Shown: positions 53,116 through 63,088, counted from the first letter of the stretch. The stretch is 64,000 bases of DNA from an uncultured Duncaniella sp. (GCA_910584825.1 CAJUCI010000004.1:1-64000); one strand, 5' to 3'. Translations and numbers: made by a program. The notes: generated by a model not told the origin, from the letters alone.

Positions 53116-54165
53116 TTATTTTAGAAAATCCCTAGCCGTTGACAGGAGATAAGACAGGAAATAACTGCGGCGGCACATGAACGCTATGCGGGGAAACATT
53201 GACATCCGCTTGTATTCCCCCTGCCGCGCAAGCTCATCAAAATACTGCATATTGACGGCACTTCCGTGCGAACGTCTCTTTTCAGCCAACGTCATGTCTG
53301 ACTTGAATATGTGGCGCAGATGGGTACGCAGATTTGACAGCATCATGCTCGTGGCCATGTAATCAGCCTCGGGATAGCCCAAATTCCTAAACCGTTCTTG
53401 CATTTTCCGGCAGAACGGCACAGTTCGATTCATCCTGTCAGCCCTGAATCTCGATAATGATTCAGGATTCTGACGATAGAAATAAAAGCGTTCCTGCATG
53501 TAGGCTATGCCCCCCGAAAGTGCGGCAAAATCCACGTTAAATACATAGTCCTCACTCACCATCTCACGCTCGGACAGGAATCTCAGTCCGATTTTCTCTA
53601 TGGCCTCACGTCGATATATTGCCATACATGCACTGGCTGTAGACTTCACGTATGATTTTATAACGCCATTGTCATGAATCATGCCGACAAGAAACGGATA
53701 CGCCTTCTCAGGGAACTCCCGCAGCACTGTCACGTTGCCGGTCACTTCCACTTCACGTAGCCTAGTTTCGCCGTCGTAACCAAATGTCTCATAAAGAAAT
53801 CTCACCTGGTCAACATCGTTGCTCTCTCCTACTGCCACACATGCCTCAAGAGTGTTTATAGCGATATAGTCATCCGAATCGACAAAACTAACCCACTTGC
53901 CGCGGGCTATATCCAGGCCTGAATTCCGAGCAAATCCGAGTCCGGCATTCGCCTTATGTATCACCCTGATACGCGAATCCTCACGTGCATACTCGTCACA
54001 CAAGGCCGGACAGCCGTCAGGCGAGCCGTCATCAACAATGATTATCTCAATATCCTTGAGCGTCTGACGCCTGACACTTTCAACACATACCGGCAGATAA
54101 TCTTCTACCTTATAAACAGGTATAATAACCGATACTACAGGGACACCGGAGACTCTATCAGGCAT
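53116..54165 (-). CDS. Exopolysaccharide family 2 glycosyltransferase
   Basis: The GT-A domain begins at residue 9 (VSVIIPVYKVEDYLP) with IIIVDDGSPDGCP and FVDSDDYIA, both classical GT2 motifs. The C-terminal part is helical and basic. It is the last gene of the exopolysaccharide locus and overlaps the polymerase gene by 8 bases. Sugar and linkage are unknown. Confidence 0.9.
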   Translation of the reverse strand: MPDRVSGVPVVSVIIPVYKVEDYLPVCVESVRRQTLKDIEIIIVDDGSPDGCPALCDEYAREDSRIRVIHKANAGLGFARNSGLDIARGKWVSFVDSDDYIAINTLEACVAVGESNDVDQVRFLYETFGYDGETRLREVEVTGNVTVLREFPEKAYPFLVGMIHDNGVIKSYVKSTASACMAIYRREAIEKIGLRFLSEREMVSEDYVFNVDFAALSGGIAYMQERFYFYRQNPESLSRFRADRMNRTVPFCRKMQERFRNLGYPEADYMATSMMLSNLRTHLRHIFKSDMTLAEKRRSHGSAVNMQYFDELARQGEYKRMSMFPRIAFMCRRSYFLSYLLSTARDFLK

Positions 54166-55468
54166 ATGTCACAATTTCTTCAGATTCATTATCGACCTCG
54201 TGCTGCAATCCGTTCATAAAGATATAAAACATTATGATACAGTAATTGGGAAAGCGAAACTCGTTGTCATAGACAAAAACCAACAGTACCACCATAGCAC
54301 TGTATAGCATTATATTCTTGGATCTTGACCAACTGTTATGCGCAAATATCAGTGAAAACAACGAACTTAAAATCCACACGAGTCCTACTATGCCTAACTC
54401 TATCAATATGAAAAAGAGCATGGTAAGCGAACCTCGCAGAAACCAGTTATACTTCTTTGCAAACGGCGACACACTCACAATCGAACCACCCTTAAACTGG
54501 CCTATGCCGGCTCCAAGCATCAAGCCTCCGCCGGTCGTGGAGAGCGCGTCGGGGATAAACAGCAGTCTGCCGAAACGCGGGAGGTCGACAACCCACAGGT
54601 TATCCGTTTCCACATCCTCCTCTTGCACGGCTATGGCCACCTCCACCAGCTGCTCGATGTCGTCACCTACCAGATAGTCCCGAAAGAACTCGGTGTCATA
54701 CCTGTCACTTTCAGTTCCTGTAGCAGCCAGATATACATATCCGAGAATTAAAAACAGTATTATCACCAAGGGAGTGGACAACACAAGGCGGATGATGAAA
54801 CGCCTGTCAATCTTCATCAGAAGTATAAAATATGCGATGAAGTATATAAAGCTGATTTTAGTCTCATTCAGGAAAGAAGGGAACAAAAGGAATATCAGTA
54901 CCCTATTGGCCCATAAGTTATTGATATATGACACGTCTTTATCCCATCTCTTGTTCATGAGATAGAACGAAATCACATAAATCAATGTCGAAATCATGCC
55001 GGAATATCCGTATCCGAGCGAACCGCCACCCTCGTCTCCTGCACCGAAACGCAGGAACTGCGAGCCGATGCAGAACACCTGAATCCACAGGAACACATAC
55101 AGCATACGGTCCATCTTCTCGACAAACCATTTTCCCTGATATGACGTCACAAGACTTCGGATAATCGGCGGCACGAGAAGAATGCCGATAAATCCACGGA
55201 ATCCGTTGAAAAACACCAGCATGCCCTGATGGTTGAGATATGCCGAGACTGATGCGATAGCCACAAAACTGCCAAACACTATCAGGTCGCGTCGGGCGCG
55301 GATTACGGAAAGACCGAGCACCACGTATACTCCGTCAAGAAGAAGGTTGATATAGTTCTGCGAGCGTTCGAGCACAGGGGCTATGTCAGTACATACGAAG
55401 CCCCAGCACAGCTGTATCCACAGTGCCGTGAAGAGTATGCCTGAAATCAGCTTGTACTTGTCAACCAT
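54158..55468 (-). CDS. O-antigen/exopolysaccharide polymerase-like membrane protein
   Basis: The 436-residue protein has about ten to eleven membrane helices and one large soluble loop (about 240-330), the shape of a Wzy-type polymerase. Sequence is weakly conserved in this class, so the name rests on topology and on the neighbours (export protein, tyrosine autokinase, glycosyltransferase). Confidence 0.75.
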   Translation of the reverse strand: MVDKYKLISGILFTALWIQLCWGFVCTDIAPVLERSQNYINLLLDGVYVVLGLSVIRARRDLIVFGSFVAIASVSAYLNHQGMLVFFNGFRGFIGILLVPPIIRSLVTSYQGKWFVEKMDRMLYVFLWIQVFCIGSQFLRFGAGDEGGGSLGYGYSGMISTLIYVISFYLMNKRWDKDVSYINNLWANRVLIFLLFPSFLNETKISFIYFIAYFILLMKIDRRFIIRLVLSTPLVIILFLILGYVYLAATGTESDRYDTEFFRDYLVGDDIEQLVEVAIAVQEEDVETDNLWVVDLPRFGRLLFIPDALSTTGGGLMLGAGIGQFKGGSIVSVSPFAKKYNWFLRGSLTMLFFILIELGIVGLVWILSSLFSLIFAHNSWSRSKNIMLYSAMVVLLVFVYDNEFRFPNYCIIMFYIFMNGLQHEVDNESEEIVTYA

Positions 55469-55482
55469 ATTGACAGCCGTTG

Positions 55483-57804
55483 TTACTTCGCGTTGGAATC
55501 CTTGGCCGAATAGCCGTAGCCGTAGCCCTTCTTGCTGTGCGTGCCGTTGATTACTACCGAGAGTTTCTTGAGGCGTTTATCCTCATATATATCCTCGATA
55601 AACTTCATGTCATCAAGCGTGCTGTAATTGATGCGGGTCACGTAGACTGTGGCATCGGCGATGCGGTCAAGCGTAAATGTATCGCTCACCATACCTACAG
55701 GCGCGGAGTCGACTATGATGTAGTCATACTTGGGACGCAGCTCGGCAAAGAGCTTGTCAACGGCATCACTCATGAGCAGTTCGGCCGGATTGGGCGGAAT
55801 CGGGCCGGCCACGATAACGTCAAGCGACGTCGTGCCGTCGACATGATTGATAATGTCGTCAACACCTACACCCGCACCTGACAGGTAGTTGGTCAGACCC
55901 CACTTGGGATTAATGCCAAGATAATTGCCAAGCTGAGGATTGCGGATGTCCATGCCCACGAGCAGCACCTTCTTGCCGTGCTGAAGCGCGAGCGATGCGG
56001 CGAGATTTATCGAGATAAACGACTTGCCCTCACCCGACTTGGTCGAGGTCATGAGCACCACCTTGTCACCGCTTCCGCCGAGCAGGAACTGCAGATTGGA
56101 GCGGAGCAGGCGGAACAGCTCGGTGGCAGCCGATGTGTCATGCTCAGTCACTACGAGACTGCGGCCTGAACGGTCAATGCACATCTCGCCGAGCACCGGG
56201 GCTGAGAGATGACGCTCAGCCTCCTCACGGGTCTCTACCTTATTGAGAATGAGTTTACGGACATAGAGATAGACGGGAGGTATGATAAGACCTATAAGCA
56301 GGAACACAATCATTATCATACCCTTACCCACACCAAGAGGCTGGCTCAGCACAAAAGCCTCGTCGACAATCTTACCCTTGGGAATGGAATTGGCAAGCAT
56401 CATGGAGTTTTCCTCCTGACGCTGGAGGAGGAACAGGTAAAGTTCCTGCTTCATCTGCTGCTGACGCTTCATGTTGACAAACTCACGCTCCTGCGTAGGT
56501 ATGCGGCCGAGTTTTGAACGGTTAGAGCCTTGCTGCGACATAAGGTCGTTCAACCGCAGCTGTGCTGCCTCGATGGCACGGTCGGTCGTCGCGAGGATGT
56601 TACGGCGCGTCATCTCCATGCGGTTGTCCACCTTGCGCAGAGCAAAGTTGTTTGGCTTGGCATTGTTAAGCAACTCCATTCGCTCCATCACGAGAGCGTT
56701 GTATGCCCCGATGCCCTGCTGAACCGAGGCTGTCGAGACAGTGGTCGGCACAAGCTCGGTATTGTGAATCGAGTCCAAGAAAAATTCGCGGGTTATGCGC
56801 AGAAGCTCAAGTTCGGTCTCAAGATTAAATATGCTGTTCTCAAGCGTGCCCCTCTTGTTGTTCTGATATGCCGCCTCAGCCTGAATGTCGGTGATACCGT
56901 TGGCCTCCTTATAATTCTGGATTGCAATCTCGGCCTGGTCAAGCCCTGTGCCCATGATGCGTATGCGGTCCTCGAGGAATGTCGCGGTCTTCTGGCCCTG
57001 CAGATTCCTTTCATAGATGCCGCGCTCATTGTATTTCTCAAGTATCTTGTTGAGAATAGCACTGCCGTAAGCGGGGTTGGGCGTATCGAAAGCAAGGGTA
57101 ATCACATTGCTCTTCTTGCTTGCGAGGTCGGCCACCACATGGTCAGTCAGGCTTTCAGCCCCGCTCTCATATCCGGCAAAAATCACGGTAGTCTTCACCT
57201 CTTCACCCTTGGGATAGGTTTCAGTCGGGGTCACAGTGAAGTCGCCGTATATCGTCTTGACCACAGCGGGCAGTTTCACATCCTCCAGCTCGGCCACGGT
57301 CTCCTTCTCGGCCTTGGCCTTGATGTCGGCAAGACCGTTCTCGCCGACCTTAATCTTAAACACCACGGCTGTGCGCAGTGTATCGGCAATGCCGGGAGCA
57401 ACCACATCTATAGGAAAATCGGGGTATGCGAGATAGGATTTCAGGAATCCCGAGCGTACGATGTGGGTCTTGTTGATGCCGAGTGACTTCACCACATCGC
57501 GATAAAGCGAATGGGATGAAATCACAAACACTTCATCCTGCACATTGGCGTTGGAGCCGAAGAGTGCGGCCATTCCGCTGCCTCCGGCCTTTCCGGCTGA
57601 CGAGGCTCCAAAGGGGCCGTCATCATCCTGCGAAATGAGGATATTGGCCCTGACTGCCATATCGCGGGTGTGCATGCGTGTGTAGAGGTAACCCAATACA
57701 AGGCACAGGAACACCGATATGACGAAATAATACCACTTGGAGAGATAGGAGCGCAACAGGCCTTTTATGTCGATAAATTCAGCTTTTGACCGGGCGTTTG
57801 CCAT
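55483..57804 (-). CDS. Polysaccharide co-polymerase and tyrosine autokinase (Wzc-like)
   Basis: Wzc-type proteins control chain length and export of exopolysaccharide. The 773 residues have a Wzz domain with membrane helices near 22-42 and about 485-505, a coiled coil and periplasmic part between, and a C-terminal BY-kinase with Walker A SGEGKS (near 588), Walker A' MDIRNPQL (near 618), Walker B IIVDSAP (near 695) and a Tyr cluster (GYGYGYS) for autophosphorylation. It is 14 bases before the polymerase and 36 bases after the export protein gene. Confidence 0.92.
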   Translation of the reverse strand: MANARSKAEFIDIKGLLRSYLSKWYYFVISVFLCLVLGYLYTRMHTRDMAVRANILISQDDDGPFGASSAGKAGGSGMAALFGSNANVQDEVFVISSHSLYRDVVKSLGINKTHIVRSGFLKSYLAYPDFPIDVVAPGIADTLRTAVVFKIKVGENGLADIKAKAEKETVAELEDVKLPAVVKTIYGDFTVTPTETYPKGEEVKTTVIFAGYESGAESLTDHVVADLASKKSNVITLAFDTPNPAYGSAILNKILEKYNERGIYERNLQGQKTATFLEDRIRIMGTGLDQAEIAIQNYKEANGITDIQAEAAYQNNKRGTLENSIFNLETELELLRITREFFLDSIHNTELVPTTVSTASVQQGIGAYNALVMERMELLNNAKPNNFALRKVDNRMEMTRRNILATTDRAIEAAQLRLNDLMSQQGSNRSKLGRIPTQEREFVNMKRQQQMKQELYLFLLQRQEENSMMLANSIPKGKIVDEAFVLSQPLGVGKGMIMIVFLLIGLIIPPVYLYVRKLILNKVETREEAERHLSAPVLGEMCIDRSGRSLVVTEHDTSAATELFRLLRSNLQFLLGGSGDKVVLMTSTKSGEGKSFISINLAASLALQHGKKVLLVGMDIRNPQLGNYLGINPKWGLTNYLSGAGVGVDDIINHVDGTTSLDVIVAGPIPPNPAELLMSDAVDKLFAELRPKYDYIIVDSAPVGMVSDTFTLDRIADATVYVTRINYSTLDDMKFIEDIYEDKRLKKLSVVINGTHSKKGYGYGYSAKDSNAK

Positions 57805-57840
57805 AATGCAGAGTTGGAGTTAGGTGATAATGGAGATTGA

Positions 57841-58647
57841 TTATTTTACCGTAAGGGCGATTACGAGCGAGGCTATGACCGATGCGGCACTCACTACGGT
57901 GGATATCACCGAGAGTTTGAACGAATTGTTCTGATTATACTTCGAGTTGGACTGACGTATGGAGTTAGGCTCCACATAGATATAGTCATTCTGCTTCACG
58001 TAATAATATGGAGAGTTGAGCATCGCTGACGAGTTGAGGTCGAGATGGGCAAAACGTCTCTCGCCATTCTCCTCACGTATCACGAGCACATTGCTGCGCT
58101 CACCATATTCAGTCAGGTCACCGGCGGCGGTAAGCGCGTCAAGTATGGTGCATCGGTTGCCCTTCAGCTCTATCTGACCGGGGTTCTTGACCTCACCGGC
58201 CACGTTGACCTTGAAATTCACAAGCGCGACATTCACCATCGGGTCCTCGACATCCTTACTCAGACGCTTGATAAGGTCCTCGCGGAGCTGTTCGGTGGTC
58301 ATTCCGGCCACATGCAGCGTGCCGAGCACGGGGAAATTGATGTCGCCCTTCGAGGTGACGACATATGTCATCTGCTTGTCAATCCTGTTTTCGGAAAAGC
58401 CCCAATTATAAGCAGGATTAGCCAGCGGAAGATTATATATGGCTGTGGCCGACGGGTTTACCGAATTGACTGTGATATACAGCTCATCATCAGGCTCAAT
58501 CGTCGGGAGATAGTCAGCCTTGGGCAGAGTGCCCTCTTTTACATCAGATATATCAGTGAAATAGGGAAGTACGGTCTTTGGTGAGCTACAAGAGGAGGCC
58601 AACAGCATGACCGACAGCGCGCACCACGATAGGAATTTCAATTTCAT
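57841..58647 (-). CDS. Polysaccharide export lipoprotein (Wza-like)
   Basis: The 268-residue lipoprotein (lipobox LASSC, Cys20) forms the outer-membrane channel for exopolysaccharide. The export domain (about 45-130) contains DELYITVNSVNP and the SLBB domain (about 150-215) VNVAGEVKNPGQIELKG. The C-terminal hydrophobic helix (about 245-266) is a likely membrane anchor. First gene of the locus; I see no promoter box in the 112 bases upstream. Confidence 0.9.
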   Translation of the reverse strand: MKLKFLSWCALSVMLLASSCSSPKTVLPYFTDISDVKEGTLPKADYLPTIEPDDELYITVNSVNPSATAIYNLPLANPAYNWGFSENRIDKQMTYVVTSKGDINFPVLGTLHVAGMTTEQLREDLIKRLSKDVEDPMVNVALVNFKVNVAGEVKNPGQIELKGNRCTILDALTAAGDLTEYGERSNVLVIREENGERRFAHLDLNSSAMLNSPYYYVKQNDYIYVEPNSIRQSNSKYNQNNSFKLSVISTVVSAASVIASLVIALTVK

Positions 58648-58759
58648 AAGGTAGTTACATATACGTATACAACCTTATAAACGAAAACGCATGCCAATTA
58701 TTATAACGAATCTTAAAAATTAGCCCGAGCCCTAAACTTTAACCCGTAAACTATAAACT

Positions 58760-59365
58760 CTAATTGGCCATCGGATTCTGGGGATGATAGAGCCATCCGC
58801 GGAAATCGGGACCGAGGGCACGCACGGCACGGTGCCAATAGGCGTCGCCGTCGCCGCGCAGGGCCTCGTGAGGCGAACCGGCCAAGGGGGACACAACCCA
58901 CACATTGCGTGCTATCTCATCCTCAAGCTGCCCGTCGCTCCATCCGCTGTAGCCGAGGAAAAATCTGATGTTGCCCTCCAGCTCATAACGGTCGTTGATA
59001 ATTGACAGCATCGGCTCAAACTCGCCACCTATCCACAGTCCGTTGCCCAACGGCTGTGTGCCGGGAATCACGTCGCCGAGAGTGTGGACGAAAAACAGCC
59101 TGTCGCTGCCCATAGGGCCACCGCAGTAGACGGGTATCGGCTCCTTTACCTCAACCCCCTCCACGAGTTCCTGAAGCGTGTACTCCGACTCATTGTTGAG
59201 CACAACGCCCATAGCACCCCCACCCGGCTCATATTCGATAAGGGCAATCACCGAATGGTTGAAGTACTCCTCCCGCAGAAACGGCTCTGACACGAGCATC
59301 GCACCCGGAGCCGGGGCGTTGGCAGAAGGTATGTCTATATTAAACAGCAATGACTTGTAATCCAT
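58760..59365 (-). CDS. YqgE/AlgH family protein
   Basis: A 201-residue protein of the UPF0301 family, with unknown molecular function. Characteristic are PAPGAMLVSEPFL, GVVLNNESEYTLQEL and YCGGPMG, then LGYSGWSDGQLEDE. No signal peptide. It stands 112 bases upstream of the export gene and 145 bases downstream of miaB. Confidence 0.92.
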   Translation of the reverse strand: MDYKSLLFNIDIPSANAPAPGAMLVSEPFLREEYFNHSVIALIEYEPGGGAMGVVLNNESEYTLQELVEGVEVKEPIPVYCGGPMGSDRLFFVHTLGDVIPGTQPLGNGLWIGGEFEPMLSIINDRYELEGNIRFFLGYSGWSDGQLEDEIARNVWVVSPLAGSPHEALRGDGDAYWHRAVRALGPDFRGWLYHPQNPMAN

Positions 59366-59409
59366 GATTCACCTTATTAAAATGATTCACTTCGGGTTGG
59401 ACATCTCTC

Positions 59410-59428
59410 GTAAGAACAGCGTTCTTAC
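59410..59428. promoter_or_regulatory. Operator-like palindrome upstream of yqgE
   Basis: GTAAGAAC-AGC-GTTCTTAC is a perfect inverted repeat with 8-base arms, 45 bases before the yqgE start. It has the size of a repressor site. No regulator gene is adjacent. Confidence 0.35.
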
Positions 59429-59451
59429 CTTTTAAACAATGTTAAGGGCGT

Positions 59452-59485
59452 AAAAGATTTCCTTCACGAAGTAAAAAATCTCCCA
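59452..59485 (-). terminator. Weak miaB terminator
   Basis: AGATTT (59455-59460) pairs with AAATCT (59476-59481), with an inner CTTC/GAAG pairing; on the minus strand a TTTTA stretch follows. Confidence 0.45.
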
Positions 59486-59510
59486 TTTTTCGTATTTATA
59501 CGGTGTCGTC

Positions 59511-60854
59511 TCACTCGGCAATCTCGCCGATGATTGTAGCCGACGATGCCGACACAGCCTTGACACGCACGGTATCGCCTATGCGGCAGTTGCCACGGGG
59601 GAAGACGAATGTCTTGTTCTGCTGGCTGCGTCCCACCATCTGCTCCTTCGACCGCTTGGACACACCCTCGACAAGCACCTCGAAAGTCTTGCCCACATCG
59701 CGCAGATTACTTGCGAGCGACAGCTCGTTCTGCACGGCTATCATGCGGTTGAGGCGGTCAATCTTCACATCCTCGGGCACATTGTCGGGCATCGTGCGCG
59801 AAGCCTGTGTGCCGGGACGTTCGGAATATTTGAACATGAACGATGAGTCAAAACCCACCTCGCGCATCAGCGAGAGAGTCTCCTCGAAATCCTCCTCGGT
59901 CTCGTCATGAAAGCCTGTGAAGAGGTCGGTGGATATGCCGCAGTCAGGTATGCGGGCACGTATGGCCGCGATGCGGCCGAGATACCACTCGCGGGTGTAT
60001 TTGCGGTTCATGGCCTTGAGCACCTTGTCGCAACCCGACTGCACCGGCAGATGTATGTGGCGGCAGATGTTGGCGTGCGAGGCTATCACATCGATGGTCT
60101 CGTCACTCATATCCTTGGGGTGAGACGTAGTGAAACGTATGCGCATATCAGGCGCGGCCTCGGCCACCATCGCAAGGAGCTGCGGAAAGGTCACACACGA
60201 GCCATCCTCACGTTCAAAACGATAGCTGTTGACATTCTGCCCCAACAGGGTCGCCTCCTTGAATCCGCGCTTGCGCAGGTCGGCCAGCTCGGCAAGTATG
60301 CTCTCCGGCTCGCGCGAACGCTCACGACCGCGGGTGTAGGGCACGATGCAGTAGGAGCAGAAGTTGTTGCATCCGCGCATTATGCTGATGAAGCCCGACA
60401 CTATATTGCCGGTGATGCGTGCCGGGATGATGTCTCGATAGGTCTCGGTGGTGCTGAGAGTGACGTTGACCGCCTTCTCCCCTGCCTCGACCGAGGCAAA
60501 GAGTGCGGGAAGGTCAAGATATGAGTCAGGGCCGGCCACGAGGTCAACGCCGTGATTGGCCACAAGGTCCTCCTTCACGCGCTCGGCCATGCACCCTATC
60601 ACTCCGATTATGAGGCGCGGACGGTCCTTTGACCTCTTGCGGCGGAGCGAGGCGAGAAACGCCAAGCGCGAAAGTATCTTCTGCTCGGCGTTGTCACGGA
60701 TGGAGCAGGTGTTGAGCAGCACCGCATCGGCCTTGTCAAGGTCGTCGGTCATCTCATAGCCCACAGTGGCCATCACCGAGGCCACCACCTCGCTGTCGGC
60801 GACATTCATCTGACAGCCGTAGGTTTCTATATATAATGTACGGTTTTGTTCCAT
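59511..60854 (-). CDS. miaB: tRNA-2-methylthio-N6-dimethylallyladenosine synthase
   Basis: MiaB adds a methylthio group to i6A37 of tRNA. The 447 residues hold the N-terminal cluster Cys residues (C14, C50 and one near 86), the radical-SAM motif GCNNFCSYCIVPYTRG (near 160-175) and a C-terminal TRAM domain. Its promoter box overlaps the divergent promoter of the next gene. Confidence 0.96.
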   Translation of the reverse strand: MEQNRTLYIETYGCQMNVADSEVVASVMATVGYEMTDDLDKADAVLLNTCSIRDNAEQKILSRLAFLASLRRKRSKDRPRLIIGVIGCMAERVKEDLVANHGVDLVAGPDSYLDLPALFASVEAGEKAVNVTLSTTETYRDIIPARITGNIVSGFISIMRGCNNFCSYCIVPYTRGRERSREPESILAELADLRKRGFKEATLLGQNVNSYRFEREDGSCVTFPQLLAMVAEAAPDMRIRFTTSHPKDMSDETIDVIASHANICRHIHLPVQSGCDKVLKAMNRKYTREWYLGRIAAIRARIPDCGISTDLFTGFHDETEEDFEETLSLMREVGFDSSFMFKYSERPGTQASRTMPDNVPEDVKIDRLNRMIAVQNELSLASNLRDVGKTFEVLVEGVSKRSKEQMVGRSQQNKTFVFPRGNCRIGDTVRVKAVSASSATIIGEIAE

Positions 60855-60861
60855 TGATTTC

Positions 60862-60892
60862 TTGTGGAATAGCGCAATAATAAGTATATTTG
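60862..60892 (+). promoter_or_regulatory. Promoter of the hypothetical gene at 60930
   Basis: TTG (60862-60864), 20 bases, then TATATTTG (60885-60892). It lies within the miaB leader, pointing the other way. Confidence 0.65.
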
Positions 60893-60906
60893 CACGGAAA
60901 TTTGCA

Positions 60907-60914
60907 CAAAGTTA
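60907..60914 (-). promoter_or_regulatory. -7 box of miaB
   Basis: TAACTTTG on the minus strand, 53 bases before miaB. It is 14 bases from the opposite-strand box, so the two promoters overlap and may compete. Confidence 0.55.
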
Positions 60915-60929
60915 CATATTTTTTCGCAA

Positions 60930-61478
60930 ATGGAGGATATAATAATATGGATAGTGATTGTCGCCATCGGCGCGACTGTCGAATACCTCAAGAAAAAGCG
61001 GGGTAGTGACAGCATGTCCGCATCCATGACTTCGGAATCCTCCGCTAACAACCGTAACCGCCATCATCCCGCGAACCAGACACCGCGGACAGCCCCGACT
61101 CCGTTCATACCCGAACCGTATATTCCCGAACCCGCGCGAAGCGAATCGTGGGGTGAACCCCTGTTCTCACCATCTCAGGCCAAACAATCCGCAACCGCGC
61201 CGAAAGCCAAGGCTACAGGAAAACCTGCAGCCGCCTCAGGCAAGTCAACAACCGCTTCAGGCAAATCAACCCCCAAAAACAAGACCGCTCCCACTCATGG
61301 CTACCAGCCACTGGCTATAAGCCCCGACCCGAAAGATGAAGGGCCGTCAATGCCGTCAGCACAGGCCGCAGATGAAAACCGACTGCGCGACGAGGCGGAA
61401 CAGGCTCGCCTGAAGGCCCATTACGACCGATGGCGTCAGGCCATACTCGACACCCAGGTGCTCGAGCGCAAATTCTGA
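60930..61478 (+). CDS. Hypothetical single-pass membrane protein
   Basis: The 182-residue protein has one N-terminal membrane helix (about 3-18) and then a Pro/Ser/Ala/Lys-rich disordered region with two TASGKST repeats, ending in a charged helix (about 145-182; AADENRLRDEAEQARLKAHY). I know no function. It has a good promoter and is followed after 49 bases by the CoA-transferase gene. Confidence 0.75.
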   Translation: MEDIIIWIVIVAIGATVEYLKKKRGSDSMSASMTSESSANNRNRHHPANQTPRTAPTPFIPEPYIPEPARSESWGEPLFSPSQAKQSATAPKAKATGKPAAASGKSTTASGKSTPKNKTAPTHGYQPLAISPDPKDEGPSMPSAQAADENRLRDEAEQARLKAHYDRWRQAILDTQVLERKF

Positions 61479-61527
61479 ATCACAATCAAGAATCCCAATA
61501 CTCAAGAATAATAAACCGAATATCACA

Positions 61528-63024
61528 ATGAGATTCCCCATTCTCACTCCCGAAGAGGCAGCAGACCTCTTTTACAACGACTGCTATTGCGGTTTCTCCG
61601 GCTTCACCGCACCCGGCGCGCCCAAAGTGGTCACCCAGGCTATAGCCGCAAAGGCCGAACGTCTTCACGAGCAAGGAGAAGAGTTCAAAATCAATATCGT
61701 GACAGGAGCATCGACATCTGACAAGTGTGACGGTGTACTCGCACGTGCCAACGCCATCGGCCGCCGCACCCCCTATCAGAACCATCCCGACCTGCGCAAG
61801 CGCATCAACTCGCATGACGCTCACTATTATGACCTCCACCTCTCCGAGACAGCCCAGAAGCTGCGCTACGGTCAGATTGGCGACATCGACATCGCCATCA
61901 TCGAAGTCAGCGACATTCAGGATGACGGCACAGCAGTCGTAGGCACCGGCGTGGGCAACGTCCCCACCATAGCCCGCATGGCCAAGCGCATCATCATCGA
62001 GCTTAACGAGAAACTGCGCCACGCGCTCTACGGTCTGCATGACATCTATCTTCCCCTCGACCCCCCCTACCGTCGCGAGATACCCATATACAAGCCCAGT
62101 GACCGCATCGGTTCGCCCGTGCTCAAGATTGACCCCGAGAAGATTGTGGGCGTAGTAATGAGCGACAACTACGAGGGCGTCAAGCCGTTCACTCCGCTCG
62201 ACGAGACCACCAAGATGATTGGTGCCAACGTGTGCCGCTTCCTCATGGGCGAACTCAAGGCCGGACGCATCCCCTCGACATTCCTCCCCATCCAGTCAGG
62301 CGTGGGCAACGTGGCCAATGCCGTGCTCTACGGTCTGGCTGACGCCAAGGAGATTCCCCCGTTCGAGATGTACACCGAGGTTATCCAGGACGCCGTAATC
62401 GACCTCATGAAGAAGGGCCGCTGCAAATTCGGCTCCACCAGCTCGCTCACCGTCAGCAACGAGGTCGAGGAGGAGGTCATCAGCAACATCGACTTCTTCA
62501 AGGAGCACCTCGTGATACGTCCCGTCGAGATTTCCAACAACCCCGAGGTAATCCGCCGTCTCGGCGTCATCGCCATGAACACGGCACTCGAGGCTGACAT
62601 CTTCGGCAATATCAACTCGACCCACGTGACCGGCACACGCATGATGAACGGCATCGGCGGCTCGGGCGACTTCACCCGCAACGCCTACGTCTCAATCTTC
62701 TCATGCCCCTCAATCACCAAGGAGGGCAAGATTTCCAACATTGTGCCTATGGTATCGCATGTCGACCACACCGAGCACTCGGTTGACATCATCGTGACCG
62801 ACCAGGGCATCGCCGACCTCCGCGGTCTCGACCCCGTGCAGCGCGCCCACGTAATCATCGACAACTGCGCCCACCCCATGTATCGCGAACTTCTGCGTGA
62901 CTACCTCAAGATGTCGACCCGTGGCGGTCAGACCCCACACACACTCGAGGCATCGCTCGCATTCCACACCGAGTTCCTCGCCTCAGGCGACATGAGGAAC
63001 GTTAACCTCGGCAAATACTGCTAA
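61528..63024 (+). CDS. Succinate/acetate CoA-transferase
   Basis: The enzyme moves CoA between succinate and acetate, as in fermenting anaerobes. The 498 residues have the acetyl-CoA hydrolase/transferase fold: GFSGFTAPGAPK (21-32), the probable catalytic Glu in MYTEVIQDA (about 283-286) and the GGSGDF loop (about 375-380). Cat1/AarC type rather than hydrolase, on overall form. Promoter is probably that of the upstream gene. Confidence 0.92.
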   Translation: MRFPILTPEEAADLFYNDCYCGFSGFTAPGAPKVVTQAIAAKAERLHEQGEEFKINIVTGASTSDKCDGVLARANAIGRRTPYQNHPDLRKRINSHDAHYYDLHLSETAQKLRYGQIGDIDIAIIEVSDIQDDGTAVVGTGVGNVPTIARMAKRIIIELNEKLRHALYGLHDIYLPLDPPYRREIPIYKPSDRIGSPVLKIDPEKIVGVVMSDNYEGVKPFTPLDETTKMIGANVCRFLMGELKAGRIPSTFLPIQSGVGNVANAVLYGLADAKEIPPFEMYTEVIQDAVIDLMKKGRCKFGSTSSLTVSNEVEEEVISNIDFFKEHLVIRPVEISNNPEVIRRLGVIAMNTALEADIFGNINSTHVTGTRMMNGIGGSGDFTRNAYVSIFSCPSITKEGKISNIVPMVSHVDHTEHSVDIIVTDQGIADLRGLDPVQRAHVIIDNCAHPMYRELLRDYLKMSTRGGQTPHTLEASLAFHTEFLASGDMRNVNLGKYC

Positions 63025-63045
63025 ACAACCCTCCAAGGCAATCAT

Positions 63046-63083
63046 ATCTTCCTCGGGTGATGTCACAATCCCCCGAGGAAGAT
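63046..63083 (+). terminator. CoA-transferase terminator hairpin
   Basis: ATCTTCCTCGGG (63046-63057) pairs perfectly with CCCGAGGAAGAT (63072-63083). Only a short T-stretch follows, and the family A hairpin starts 6 bases later. Confidence 0.7.
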
Positions 63084-63088
63084 TTGAA

